From Polyangiaceae bacterium UTPRO1 (GTDB lineage Bacteria; Desulfobacterota; Binatia; UTPRO1), in contig MWST01000024.1 in NCBI GenBank assembly GCA_002050235.1, positions 1 through 64,000 on the forward strand: a stretch of DNA of 64,000 bases. The letters run 5' to 3'. Under the pieces are notes generated by a model. It ran no database searches. It worked only from the letters and a program-made list of their open reading frames with translations, and had not been told where the DNA came from. Below are positions 32,777 to 41,854 of this stretch, piece by piece; positions within the stretch are counted from its first letter, which is position 1; every line of letters starts with the position of its first letter. The translations under genes were made by a program, and so were the position numbers.

Positions 32777-34273
32777 CTACTTCGCAGCCGCGGGCTGCCA
32801 GCGCAGTATCGGCCGGCGGGCGGCACGGGTCTCGTCGAGCCGTCCGATGAACGTCGAGTGCGGCGCCTCCTTGACGAGCTCCGGCGCGGTGTCGGCCTCG
32901 GCGACGATCGCCCGCACGGCGGCGATGAACTCGTCGAGCGTCTGCTTGCTCTCGGTTTCGGTCGGCTCGATCATGATCGCGCCCGGAACCACGAGCGGGA
33001 AATAGATCGTCGGCGCGAAGAAACCGTAGTCGAGGAGGCGCTTGGCGAGGTCCAGGGTGCGAACGCCGGTGGCTTCGAGCTCGCGATCGCTGAAGACGCA
33101 CTCGTGGAGCGACGGGGTCGGAAACGCGAGCGGCAGCACGTCGGCGAGCCGGGCGCGCACGTAATTGGCGTTCAGCACGGCCATCGCGGTGACGTCGACG
33201 AGGCCGTCGCCGCCGAGGGCTCGCAGATAGCAGTAGGCGCGCACCAGTATGCCGACGTTGCCGTGGAAGGAACGCACCCGGCCGATGCTCTTCGGGAAGT
33301 CCTCGCTCCAGCGCAGACCGTCCGCATCGCGCACCAGTCGCGGCGTCGGCAGATACGGCTCGAGGCGCGCCGATACGGCGACCGGACCTGCGCCCGGTCC
33401 GCCGCCGCCGTGCGGCGTCGAGAAGGTCTTGTGGAGGTTGAACTGCAGGACGTCCGCCCCCATGTCGCCCGGCTTGGCGACGCCGAGCAGCGCATTCATG
33501 TTGGCACCGTCGCAATAGAGGAGCGCTCCTGCCGCGTGCACCGCCTCGGCGATCGCCTGGATGTCGCGTTCGAAGAGCCCGATGGTGTTCGGATTGGTCA
33601 CCATCATCGCCGCGACGTCGGGTCCGAGATGCTCCCGCACCGTTGCTACCTCGAGGATGCCGGCCTGGTTCGCCGGCAGCTCCGTGACCGTGTAGCCGCA
33701 GAGCGCCGCGCTAGCGGGATTGGTGCCGTGCGCGCTCGCCGGGATGAGGACGCGGTTGCGGGGATCGCCGCGATCCTCGTGGTACGCACGCACCATCTTC
33801 ATACCGGTGAGCTCGCCGTGCGCGCCGGCCGCCGGCTGCAGGCTGATCGCGGGAAGGCCGCTTACGGTGCGGAGGAAGTCGGCGAGGCGGTCCATGAGCT
33901 CGAGCGTGCCCTGCGCCCAGGCGTCGGGGAGCAGCGGATGGAGATCGGCGAATCCGGGCGCGCGCACGAGGGCCTCGTTGACGAGCGGATTGTACTTCAT
34001 GGTGCACGAGCCGAGCGGATAGAGGGTCGTCGCCGCGCTCAGGTTCCACTGCGAGAGCCGGGTGAAGTGGCGGACGACGTCGAGTTCGCTCACTTCGGGG
34101 AGTCCGACGAGCCCGTCGTCGCGGCGGAGCGCGGCCGGCAGCACCGCGTCGGGCGCGGGGCCGCCGACCTCGTGCGGGTCGCAGTCCGCTCCCGTGCGGC
34201 CGGGAGTACTGCGTTCGAAAATGAGCGGCTCGGGCAAGAGCCCGCCGCGGAGGACGCCCGCCGGCAGACTCAC
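32777..34273 (-). CDS. gcvPB: Glycine dehydrogenase (decarboxylating) subunit 2
   Basis: PLP-binding half of the two-subunit P-protein of the glycine cleavage system, 498 residues. NLHKTFSTPHGGGGPGAGP contains the Schiff-base Lys282, and the LYPLGSCTMKYNP block near residue 85 is diagnostic. GTG at 34273 overlaps the gcvPA stop as GTGA with GGAGGGG upstream, so the two halves are translationally coupled. Together they decarboxylate glycine and pass the aminomethyl group to the lipoyl arm of GcvH. Confidence 0.96.
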   Translation of the reverse strand: MSLPAGVLRGGLLPEPLIFERSTPGRTGADCDPHEVGGPAPDAVLPAALRRDDGLVGLPEVSELDVVRHFTRLSQWNLSAATTLYPLGSCTMKYNPLVNEALVRAPGFADLHPLLPDAWAQGTLELMDRLADFLRTVSGLPAISLQPAAGAHGELTGMKMVRAYHEDRGDPRNRVLIPASAHGTNPASAALCGYTVTELPANQAGILEVATVREHLGPDVAAMMVTNPNTIGLFERDIQAIAEAVHAAGALLYCDGANMNALLGVAKPGDMGADVLQFNLHKTFSTPHGGGGPGAGPVAVSARLEPYLPTPRLVRDADGLRWSEDFPKSIGRVRSFHGNVGILVRAYCYLRALGGDGLVDVTAMAVLNANYVRARLADVLPLAFPTPSLHECVFSDRELEATGVRTLDLAKRLLDYGFFAPTIYFPLVVPGAIMIEPTETESKQTLDEFIAAVRAIVAEADTAPELVKEAPHSTFIGRLDETRAARRPILRWQPAAAK

Positions 34274-35637
34274 GAGTGCCCCTCCGTTCGGGATGCGGCG
34301 GGCGGAAGATCGTTCGCGAGCGCCGCGGCCAGGCGTTCCATGGCCGCCGCGTCGTGGAGCTCGGTCGCGCAGAGGAGGAGCGCGTCCTCGAGCTCCGGAT
34401 ACCAGTCGCCGAGCGGCAGCCCGGCGACGACCCCCGCAGCGAGCGCGCGCTGCCAGCGGCGGCGGGCACCGTCGATGCTCAGCACGAACTCGTTGAAGTA
34501 CGGACCCGAGAAGCGCAGGGTTCCGATCCCGCGCAGACGCTCCGCGAGCGCGTGCGCGCCCCGCAAGTTGCGCTCGGCGACGTTCGCGAGCCCGCGGCGG
34601 CCGAGGAGCGATAGATAGACGACGACCTGGACCGCGCAGAGCCCCTGGTTGGTGCAGATGTTCGAGGTCGCGCGCTCGCGGCGAATGTGCTGCTCGCGGG
34701 TGGCGAGCGTGAGGACGTAGCCGCGCTCCCCGCGCGCGTCGACGGTCTCGCCGACGAGGCGGCCCGGAAGGCTGCGGACGAAGCGTTCGCGGCTGGCGAA
34801 GAGTCCCAGACCGGGACCACCGTATGCGAGCGGGAGTCCGAGGCTCTGGCCCTCGGCGATCGCGATGTCGACGCCCGCTGCGCCCGGTGTCCGTAGAGCG
34901 GCGAGCGCCAGCGCCTCGCCGGTCGCGCTCACCAGCAGACAGTCCTCGGCGTGCGCGGCGGCGGCGGCGCGGGTCAGATCCTCCACGACGCCGAACACGT
35001 TGGGATAGCCGAGCACCAGGCACGACGCCCGGCGCAGGAGCTCGGCCGCCGGCAGCACCGTCCTACCGTCGGCTCCGTAGGGCACCTCGACGCTCTCGAT
35101 GTCCGCGATGCCGGTGAGATAGGTAGCGATCACCTCACGGTAGTGCGGGTGGAGGGCTCGGGCGAGCAGCACGAGGGGTCGGTTCGGACGCAGGCGCTGC
35201 GTCATGAGTACCGCTTCGGCGGCGGCGGTGGCGCCGTCGTACATGCCGGCGTTCGCGACCTCCATGCCGGTGAGCGCGGCGACGGCCGACTGGAACTCGA
35301 AGGTCGCCTGTAGCGTCCCTTGGCTCACCTCGGGCTGGTAGGGCGTGTACGCAGTCGCGAACTCGGCGCGTCCCGCCAGCTGCTCGACCGCTGCCGGGAT
35401 GAAGTGCGGGTAGGCGCCGGCCCCGAGGAACGTCAGCGCCTCGGTACGGTTCCGTGCCGCCAGCGACGCCAACTCGGTGCGCAGAGCGCGCTCGTCGATC
35501 CCTCGCGGCAGGCTAGCGAGGCTGGCACGCTGCCGCAGCCCCTCTGGCACGTGGGCCAGGAGCGCGTCGACGCTCGCGGCGCCGACAGCGCGCAGCATGA
35601 CGTCGATCTCGGCTGCGGTATGGGGCGTGTAGCGCAC
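34270..35637 (-). CDS. gcvPA: Glycine dehydrogenase (decarboxylating) subunit 1
   Basis: The protein is 455 residues, the N-terminal half of the split P-protein. RYTPHTAAEIDVMLRAVG is the typical start. FLGAGAYPHFIP, TAYTPYQPEVSQGTLQATFE and NAGMYDGATAAAEA follow; LGLFASRE and RGYVLTLATREQHIRRE are near residues 270-320. The start is GTG, nine bases after gcvH, without a good ribosome site. It pairs with gcvPB immediately downstream. Confidence 0.96.
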   Translation of the reverse strand: MRYTPHTAAEIDVMLRAVGAASVDALLAHVPEGLRQRASLASLPRGIDERALRTELASLAARNRTEALTFLGAGAYPHFIPAAVEQLAGRAEFATAYTPYQPEVSQGTLQATFEFQSAVAALTGMEVANAGMYDGATAAAEAVLMTQRLRPNRPLVLLARALHPHYREVIATYLTGIADIESVEVPYGADGRTVLPAAELLRRASCLVLGYPNVFGVVEDLTRAAAAAHAEDCLLVSATGEALALAALRTPGAAGVDIAIAEGQSLGLPLAYGGPGLGLFASRERFVRSLPGRLVGETVDARGERGYVLTLATREQHIRRERATSNICTNQGLCAVQVVVYLSLLGRRGLANVAERNLRGAHALAERLRGIGTLRFSGPYFNEFVLSIDGARRRWQRALAAGVVAGLPLGDWYPELEDALLLCATELHDAAAMERLAAALANDLPPAASRTEGHS

Positions 35638-35646
35638 GGAGGCAGG

Positions 35647-36036
35647 CTAGGCCTTACCGCCGGCGAGGAAGTCGCGATACTGCGCCGCCGTCATGAGACC
35701 GTCGAGCTCTCCCGGGTCCGCGACCGCGACTTTAACCAACCATCCGGCGCCGTAGGGATCCTCGTTGATGGTCTCGGGCTTGTCGGCGAGCGCTCCGTTG
35801 ACCGCCGTCACCGTGCCGCCGATGGGAGCGTAGACGTCGCTCACCGCCTTCACCGACTCGACGACACCGAGAGTCGCCGCCTTGGCGAGCTCGGCGCCGA
35901 TCGCGGGGAGCTCGACGAAGACGATGTCGCCGAGCTCCTCCTGCGCGTGGTCGGTTATGCCTATGGTCGCTACGCCGTCGTCGACGAGCACCCACTCGTG
36001 CTCTTCCGAATATCGCAATGTCTCCGGTATCTGCAT
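35647..36036 (-). CDS. gcvH: Glycine cleavage system H protein
   Basis: A 129-residue lipoyl carrier that shuttles the aminomethyl intermediate between P, T and L proteins. The lipoylated lysine is K63 in [10 protein letters not shown], flanked by [11 protein letters not shown] and the DVYAPIGG turn. The ATG at 36036 is preceded by AGGAG and shares bases with the gcvT stop (TGATG); a TTG just upstream is a less likely start. It ends nine bases before gcvPA. Confidence 0.96.
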   Translation of the reverse strand: MQIPETLRYSEEHEWVLVDDGVATIGITDHAQEELGDIVFVELPAIGAELAKAATLGVVESVKAVSDVYAPIGGTVTAVNGALADKPETINEDPYGAGWLVKVAVADPGELDGLMTAAQYRDFLAGGKA

Positions 36037-37304
36037 CAACTCTCTCCTTCTCGCGGGGCGCCTGGGGCGGCGGCGGTATCGCCGGCCGCCGCCGCGGGGG
36101 CGTCGGCCGCCGCCCCGACGCGGGGTTCGCCGCCGCCGGGCGCGGGCGCCGCCTCCCCTTCGGGCTGCGCCTCGGGCGCTGCCGGCTCGGCCGGGCGCGG
36201 CCGGCGATAGAACGGCGTCGCTACGATCTCGGCCGGGATGCTGCGGCCGCGCACGTCGACGGCGAGCATGGTGCCTGGATTCGCGAGCGCCGCCGACACG
36301 TACGCGAGGGCGACCGCACGGCCGAGCGTCGGCGACATCGTACCGCTGGTCACGATCCCGACCGCGGCGCCCTCGAACGAGACGCGATAGCCGCGGCGGG
36401 CGATTCCGGGTCCGCGCATCTCCAGCCCCACGAGGCGCCGTGGCGAGCCCTGCTCCCGCTCGCGGCGCAGCGCCGCGCGACCGATGAAGTCCTCGCCGTC
36501 GAGCCGCACCCAGCGCTGCAATCCCGCGGCGAGCGGCGAGGTCTGGTCGTCGAGCTCGTGGCCATAGAGTGGGAAGCCGGCTTCCAGGCGCAGGGTGTCG
36601 CGCGCTCCGAGCCCGACCGGCTCGAGCCCGACCGGCGCTCCGGCGCCGAGCAGCGCCCCCCAGAGGTCGACGACGCGCGCCGCGTCGACGTAGAGCTCGA
36701 AGCCGTCCTCGCCGGTATATCCTGTCCGCGATACGAACGCCGGCATGCCGGCGACCTCGCCGCGCGCGAAGCGGAAGCTCCGCAGGTCGCTGAGCGGGAG
36801 CGAGGTCAGTCGGGCGAGGATGTCAGCAGCGGCGGGACCCTGCAGCGCCAGCGACGCGGTGGCGGCGCTGCGATCGACCACGGCTGCGGCGCCGGCATGC
36901 TCTTCGATCCAGGCGAGGCCCTTGGCGATGTTGGCGGCGTTGACGCAGAAGAAGTAGCGTTGGTCGTCGACGCGGTAGAGGGTGACGTCGTCGACGATGC
37001 CGCCGTCCTCGCGACAGAGCAGCGTGTACTGGACGTGACCGTTGCCGAGACGGCGCACGTCGTTGGTAGTGAGGCGCTGGCAGGCAGCCGCCGCCTGCGG
37101 ACCGATGAGCTCGATCTCGCCCATGTGGCTCACGTCGAAAAGCCCGGCGGCGGCGCGCACGGCACGGTGCTCGTCCACGATGCCGCGGTACGAGAGCGGC
37201 ATCTCCCAGCCGCCGAACTCGACGAGCTTGGCGCCGAGCGCGCGGTGCTGTTCGCTGAGGGGCGTGCGCGCGAGCCCGGCCGGAGGCGCGGAGGTGTCGT
37301 TCAT
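36036..37304 (-). CDS. gcvT: Glycine cleavage T protein (aminomethyltransferase) with long Ala/Pro tail
   Basis: Transfers the methylene unit from GcvH to tetrahydrofolate, releasing ammonia. The catalytic core occupies about residues 1-365: [76 protein letters not shown] tail of about 55 residues follows, rich in Ala, Pro, Glu and Gly ([20 protein letters not shown] and onward), which ordinary GcvT lacks. The total of 422 residues exceeds the usual 360-375. The ATG overlaps the folD stop (ATGA). The tail keeps the codon usage of its neighbours. Confidence 0.94.
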   Translation of the reverse strand: MNDTSAPPAGLARTPLSEQHRALGAKLVEFGGWEMPLSYRGIVDEHRAVRAAAGLFDVSHMGEIELIGPQAAAACQRLTTNDVRRLGNGHVQYTLLCREDGGIVDDVTLYRVDDQRYFFCVNAANIAKGLAWIEEHAGAAAVVDRSAATASLALQGPAAADILARLTSLPLSDLRSFRFARGEVAGMPAFVSRTGYTGEDGFELYVDAARVVDLWGALLGAGAPVGLEPVGLGARDTLRLEAGFPLYGHELDDQTSPLAAGLQRWVRLDGEDFIGRAALRREREQGSPRRLVGLEMRGPGIARRGYRVSFEGAAVGIVTSGTMSPTLGRAVALAYVSAALANPGTMLAVDVRGRSIPAEIVATPFYRRPRPAEPAAPEAQPEGEAAPAPGGGEPRVGAAADAPAAAAGDTAAAPGAPREGES

Positions 37305-38158
37305 GCAGCCTCCCGTGTCGCCGCCGCTGCGGCCGCGGCCGTGTTGGCGAGCAGCATCGCCACCGTCATCGGCCCGACTCCGCCCGGAACCGGCGTTATC
37401 CACGCTGCCCGGGCGCGCGCGGACGCGAACTCGACGTCTCCGACGAGGCCGCCTCCCGGCAGTCGATTGATGCCGACGTCGATCACGATCGCTCCTTCCT
37501 TGATCCAGTCGCCGCGGACGAGCTCCGGGTGGCCCACCGCCGCGACCACGACGTCGGCATCGCCCACCGTGGCCGCTAGATCACGCGTGCGCGAGTGGCA
37601 CATGGTGACGGTCGCATGCTGCTCCAGTAGCAGGAGCGCCACCGGCTTGCCGACGAGGAGGCTGCGGCCGAGCACCACGGCGCGGGCGCCGGCGAGATCA
37701 CGGCCGGTCTCGCGCAGCAGGCGCATGATGCCGAGCGGCGTGCACGGCCGCAGCCCGGGGCGGCCGGCGAGGAGGCGGCCCTGGCTGATCGCCGTCAGGC
37801 CATCGACGTCCTTCCCGGGCGCGATCGCCTCGATCACCGCGTCGGCGTCGATGCCTGCCGGCAGCGGCAGCTGCACGAGGATGCCGTGGACGTCGCTGCG
37901 GGCGCCGAGCTCGCGCACGCGGGCCACGAGATCGGCCGTGCGCGTGTCGGCCGGCAGGCGTTCGCCGAGCGACCGGATCCCTACCTGCGCGCAGGCGCGT
38001 TCTTTGGAGCCGATGTACACCCGCGAGGCGGGATCGTCGCCGACGAGCACCGTCGCCAGACCGGGGACCACACCGCGCGCGCGCAGCGCCGCCACCGCTC
38101 GGGCCACCTCCGCCTGCACCGCCTGCGCCACCAGCTTGCCGTCGAGGATCGTGCTCAT
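37301..38158 (-). CDS. folD: Methylenetetrahydrofolate dehydrogenase / methenyltetrahydrofolate cyclohydrolase
   Basis: Bifunctional one-carbon enzyme, 285 residues, that interconverts 5,10-methylene-THF and 10-formyl-THF. Catalytic Tyr48 and Lys52 lie in [32 protein letters not shown], the NADP-binding [15 protein letters not shown] and [16 protein letters not shown] are all present. As first gene before gcvT it takes the methylene-THF produced by glycine cleavage. An AGGAG site lies close to the ATG; the divergent promoter region with ald lies upstream. Confidence 0.96.
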   Translation of the reverse strand: MSTILDGKLVAQAVQAEVARAVAALRARGVVPGLATVLVGDDPASRVYIGSKERACAQVGIRSLGERLPADTRTADLVARVRELGARSDVHGILVQLPLPAGIDADAVIEAIAPGKDVDGLTAISQGRLLAGRPGLRPCTPLGIMRLLRETGRDLAGARAVVLGRSLLVGKPVALLLLEQHATVTMCHSRTRDLAATVGDADVVVAAVGHPELVRGDWIKEGAIVIDVGINRLPGGGLVGDVEFASARARAAWITPVPGGVGPMTVAMLLANTAAAAAAATREAA

Positions 38159-38189
38159 GGTCTCCTGGGGAGCGATCGACCCGCGTCGG

Positions 38190-38236
38190 TATATATGCGG
38201 TGGTGGCTTTGTAAAGCCGCACGTCGCGCGTAGAAT
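38190..38236. promoter_or_regulatory. Overlapping divergent promoters and inverted repeat between folD and ald
   Basis: On the plus strand TTGTAA (38209-38214) and TAGAAT (38231-38236) are 16 bases apart, placing a start at or near the ald GTG at 38243. On the minus strand TTTACA (38215-38210) faces TATATA/TATACC around 38190-38197 towards folD. The two -35 elements overlap inside a perfect inverted repeat GGCTTT-GT-AAAGCC (38206-38219), which could bind a regulator controlling both directions. This AT-richer stretch stands out in the GC-rich sequence. Confidence 0.45.
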
Positions 38237-38242
38237 CCGCGC

Positions 38243-39337
38243 GTGCGCATCGGCGTGCCGCGCGAGATCAAGGCCGAGGAACGCCGCGTCGCGCTGACGC
38301 CGACCGGCGTCGCCGCGCTGCACGCGCACGGACACGCCGTCCTCGTGGAAGCCGGCGCCGGTTGCGGCAGCGGCTTCGCCGACTAGGCCTACGCCGCCGC
38401 CGGCGCCGTCATCGCCGGCGCCGCGCGGGTCTGGGACGAGGCCGAGATGATCCTCAAGGTGAAGGAGCCGCTGCCGAGCGAGTACCGATATCTCCGCGCC
38501 GGGCTCGTCCTCTTCACCTATCTGCACCTCGCCGCCGACGAGGCGCTCACGCGGACGTTGATCGCACGGCGGGTGCGGGCCGTCGGCTACGAGACGATCC
38601 AGCTCGACGACGGGAGCCTGCCCCTGCTGGCGCCCATGAGCGAGGTCGCCGGGCGGCTCGCGATCCAGGCCGGCGCCTGGTGCCTGCAGGCCACCAACGG
38701 CGGGCGCGGCGTGCTGCTCTCCGGGGTCGCCGGCGTGCGACCCGGCAAGGTCGTCATCCTCGGCGCCGGGATCGCGGGCACCACCGCATGTCGCGCCGCC
38801 ACCGGCCTCGGGGCTCGCGTCAGCATCCTCGACGTCAACTCGACGCGCCTGCGCTACGTGCACGACATCCTCGGCGGTCACGTCACCACCGTGATGTCGA
38901 ACCGCGCCACCGTCGAAGAAGAGGTGCGCCAGGCTGATCTCGTGGTCGGCACCGTGTTGATCCCCGGGGCCAAAGCGCCGAAGCTCCTGCCACGCTCCCT
39001 CGTCGCCGGCATGCGCGCGGGCTCCGCCTTCGTGGACGTCGCCATCGATCAAGGCGGCTGTGCCGAGACATCGCGGCCGACCTCGCACCGGGAGCCCATC
39101 TACGTCGATGAAGGAGTGGTGCACTACTGCGTGACCAACATGCCGGCCGCCGTCCCGCACACGGCGACGTACGCGCTCACCAACGCCACCCTCGCCTACG
39201 CGCTAGCTCTCGCCGACCGCGGCTTCACCGACGCCGTCGCCGCCGACCCGGCGCTGCATCGCGGGGTGAACGTCGCCGACGGCGAAGTGTGGCATCCGGG
39301 CGTCGCCGCCGCCTTCGACCTGCCGCGGGTCTGCTGA
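38243..39337 (+). pseudogene. ald: Alanine dehydrogenase gene with in-frame TAG at codon 48
   Basis: The frame from GTG at 38243 reads [20 protein letters not shown], the start of NAD-dependent alanine dehydrogenase, up to GSGFAD. It then meets TAG at 38384-38386 and continues in the same frame as AYAAAGA for a total of 365 codons including both stops. Residues used by the enzyme are kept on both sides: Arg15, Lys74 in KVKEP, His96 in [19 protein letters not shown] for NAD, and the Asp in VDVAIDQGG. One base change (GAG or AAG to TAG) explains it. An internal ATG at 38447 could give only a truncated product. Recent mutation, sequencing error or readthrough are possible. Confidence 0.85.
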
Positions 39338-39344
39338 ACGGGCG

Positions 39345-39360
39345 CGGCGCTTCAGCGCCG
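39345..39360. terminator. Short hairpin at the convergent ald / lipoprotein gene ends
   Basis: CGGCGC (39345-39350) pairs with GCGCCG (39355-39360) around loop TTCA, and the loop contains part of the lipoprotein stop. The genes end 14 bases apart. No T-run is present, so this is a weak terminator candidate. Confidence 0.3.
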
Positions 39361-40053
39361 ACCGCGGCGAGTGCGGGGCGCCGGGCCGAAGAGCGCCGCA
39401 TGCAGGCGCTCCGCCATCTGCGCGGCGCCGATGCGCGCCAGCTCGCTCGCCCGCACCCACGTTCCCCTGGCGCGCACGAATCCCGGCAGGTTCCAGAGAT
39501 TCTCGGACAGGGGCTGTTGCTGCTCCGCGTACTGCGCCTGCCAGAGCGCGAGCCCGTCGCTCGGGCGCACCAGTTCGGCGGCGAAGATCACGCGCGCCGG
39601 GCGCTTCGCCGCCAGCTCGGACCCGATCCGGTCCTCGAAGATCTGCACTTCGCCGCGCAGGACGGCGTCGGCGCGGAGCAGCGTGCCGACCGCGAGCGCC
39701 TCGCTCGGGGTCGGCGCCCGCACCTCGCCGTACAGCCGACGGAAGGCTTCCCCCACGGTCAGGTCGTCGATGATCTCCCAGTCTCCGTATGCCCGCATGG
39801 CCGCGGTCATCGCCCGCGTCACGGTTTCGCCGGGCGGCTCCGCAAGCCGCTCGGCGCCGGGCTCGCCGAGCGGATCGACGGCGAGCCCGGCCGTCGAGAA
39901 CGGCATCACGGCGATACGGCGGATCTCGCCCTTGATGATCGGCGTCAGCGGGCGCGCCGCGATCGTCATCGGCAGCGGATTGCAGCCGGCGAGCGCCCAC
40001 CACGCGCTCGCCAATACGACCAGCGCCCGGCCCATCGACCTCCGTCCCTGCAT
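39352..40053 (-). CDS. Putative lipoprotein, CsgG/LpoB-like
   Basis: A 233-residue protein with a lipoprotein signal (MGRALVVLASAWWALAGC, lipobox LAGC, Cys24). The mature domain has IRRIAVMPFS near the start, then alternating helices and strands (YGDWEIIDDLTVGEAFRRL, LLRADAVLRGEVQIFED), a pattern seen in CsgG, LpoB and DUF799-type lipoproteins that sit in the outer membrane. The assignment is by pattern only. An ideal AAGGAG site precedes the ATG by six bases, 13 bases after aspS, so it is the last gene of that transcription unit. Confidence 0.72.
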   Translation of the reverse strand: MQGRRSMGRALVVLASAWWALAGCNPLPMTIAARPLTPIIKGEIRRIAVMPFSTAGLAVDPLGEPGAERLAEPPGETVTRAMTAAMRAYGDWEIIDDLTVGEAFRRLYGEVRAPTPSEALAVGTLLRADAVLRGEVQIFEDRIGSELAAKRPARVIFAAELVRPSDGLALWQAQYAEQQQPLSENLWNLPGFVRARGTWVRASELARIGAAQMAERLHAALFGPAPRTRRGRR

Positions 40054-40066
40054 CGTCCGCTCCTTC

Positions 40067-41854
40067 TCAGCGATCGAGCTTGATGCCGAGCTCGCGTAGT
40101 TGGCGGGCGTCGACCGTGCTCGGCGCCTCGGTCATGAGATCCATGGCCTTCTGGGTCTTCGGAAAGGCGATCACCTCGCGAATGGAGTCCTCGCCGGCCA
40201 GGAGCATGACGAGGCGGTCGAACCCGAAGGCGAGGCCGCCGTGCGGCGGAGCGCCCGAAGCGAGCGCCTCGAGGAGGAAGCCGAACTTGGCCTGCGCGTC
40301 CTCGGGCTGGATGCCGAGGACGCCGAACACCCGCTCCTGCACCGTCGCCTGATGGATGCGGACGCTGCCGCCGCCGATCTCGGTGCCGTTGAGCACGAGG
40401 TCGTACGCCTGGGCCCGAACCGCCAGCGGCTCGCTCTCGAGCTTGCCGAGATCGTCCTCGACCGGCGCCGTGAAGGGGTGGTGCACGGCGACGTGTCGGC
40501 GCTCCCCCTCGTCGTAGTCGAAGAGGGGGAAATCCGTGACCCAGACCAGATCCTTGCGGCCGGCATCGATCAGGCCGAGCTTCGCCCCGAGCCGCAGCCG
40601 CAGCGCTGCGAGGGCGTCGTGGACGACGCGCGGCTTGTCGGCGACGAGCATGACGAGGTTGCCGCTAGCGAGAGCGGCGGCGGCAGTCAGGCGGGAGCGC
40701 TCGGCCTCGGAGAGGAATTTGACGATCGGCGACTGCCATCCGTCTTCGTTGATGCGGATCCACGCCAGGCCCTTGGCGCCGTAGACGGCGACGAACCCGG
40801 TCAGGTCGTCGAGGTCCTTGCGCGAGAGCTGCGAGCCGTCGGGCACGACGATCGCCTTGACGGTGCCGCCTCTGGCCAGCGCATCGGCGAACACCTTGAA
40901 GCCGGAGCCGGCGAACACGGCGGCGCAGTCGACGAGCTCGAGTCCGAAGCGGGTGTCGGGGCGGTCGCAACCGAAGCGCGCCATGGCCTCGGCGTAGCTC
41001 AGCACCGGCAGCGGCGACGCCGGCATCGCGACCTCCGCTTCCGCGAAGAGCTCGGCGACCAGGCCCTCCATCAGGCGGAAGATCGCAGGTCGGCCGAGAA
41101 ACGACATCTCGAGATCGATCTGGGTGAACTCGGGCTGCCGGTCGGCGCGCAGGTCTTCGTCGCGAAAGCAGCGCGCGATCTGGTAGTAGCGGTCGACGCC
41201 CGCGACCATCAGGATCTGCTTGAAGAGCTGCGGCGACTGCGGCAACGCGAAGAACGTGCCGGGGTTGACGCGGCTCGGCACCAGGTAGTCGCGTGCGCCC
41301 TCGGGGGTGCTGCGCGTCAGCATCGGCGTCTCGACCTCGAGGAAGCCGTGCCGGTTAAGGTAGTCGCGCGTGCGCGCCGCCAGGCGATGCCGCAGCCACA
41401 GGTTGCGGAACATGCGCGGACGACGGAGGTCGAGGTAGCGGTAGCGCAGACGGACGGCCTCGGCGGTGTCGATGGCGTCGTCGACCGGGAACGGGCTCGG
41501 CCGCGCCGAGTTGAGCACCCGCAGCTCGTCGCCCACCACCTCGATGGCGCCGGTCGGGAGGTCGGGGTTCACCGTCTCGGGCGAGCGCGGCACGACCGCG
41601 CCCCGCACCGCGATCACGAATTCGAGGCGAACGCCGGAGCCGGCCGCGTGCGCGAGCGCGCTGCGCTCGGGGTCGAGGACGACCTGCACGATGCCGGAGC
41701 GGTCGCGGAGGTCGATGAAGACGATCCCGCCGTGATCGCGGCGTCCGTGTACCCAGCCCATGACGGTGACGACGCGCCCCGCATCCTCCGCGCGCAGGGT
41801 GCCGGCATAGTCGCTGCGCTCCCATGTCCCGAGCGTTGCCAGCGCTTCACTCAT
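40067..41854 (-). CDS. aspS: Aspartyl-tRNA synthetase (bacterial type with GAD domain)
   Basis: A 595-residue class II enzyme. It has an N-terminal OB-fold anticodon domain (VTVMGWVHGRRDHGGIVFID), motif 1 near 135-160, and motif 2 YYQIARCFRDEDLRADRQPE. The GAD insertion spans about 300-410, and motif 3 is AFGFDRLVMLLAG. The ATG at 41854 lies inside the end of hisS, an eight-base overlap. Whether it is discriminating or also charges tRNA-Asn cannot be told here; no gatCAB genes are in the window. Longer upstream starts run into hisS. Confidence 0.96.
   Translation of the reverse strand: MSEALATLGTWERSDYAGTLRAEDAGRVVTVMGWVHGRRDHGGIVFIDLRDRSGIVQVVLDPERSALAHAAGSGVRLEFVIAVRGAVVPRSPETVNPDLPTGAIEVVGDELRVLNSARPSPFPVDDAIDTAEAVRLRYRYLDLRRPRMFRNLWLRHRLAARTRDYLNRHGFLEVETPMLTRSTPEGARDYLVPSRVNPGTFFALPQSPQLFKQILMVAGVDRYYQIARCFRDEDLRADRQPEFTQIDLEMSFLGRPAIFRLMEGLVAELFAEAEVAMPASPLPVLSYAEAMARFGCDRPDTRFGLELVDCAAVFAGSGFKVFADALARGGTVKAIVVPDGSQLSRKDLDDLTGFVAVYGAKGLAWIRINEDGWQSPIVKFLSEAERSRLTAAAALASGNLVMLVADKPRVVHDALAALRLRLGAKLGLIDAGRKDLVWVTDFPLFDYDEGERRHVAVHHPFTAPVEDDLGKLESEPLAVRAQAYDLVLNGTEIGGGSVRIHQATVQERVFGVLGIQPEDAQAKFGFLLEALASGAPPHGGLAFGFDRLVMLLAGEDSIREVIAFPKTQKAMDLMTEAPSTVDARQLRELGIKLDR

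Noticed and set aside
36036..38300. Glycine riboswitch upstream of the gcv genes
   Set aside because: folD leads the series with a leader of only about 25 bases and no tandem aptamer-like sequence; all gcv genes are joined by short gaps.
38384..38386. TAG in ald as evidence of pyrrolysine or amber recoding
   Set aside because: TAG ends several ordinary genes here, no pyl gene or SECIS/PYLIS-like element was seen, and alanine dehydrogenases have no special residue at this site. A mutation is simpler.
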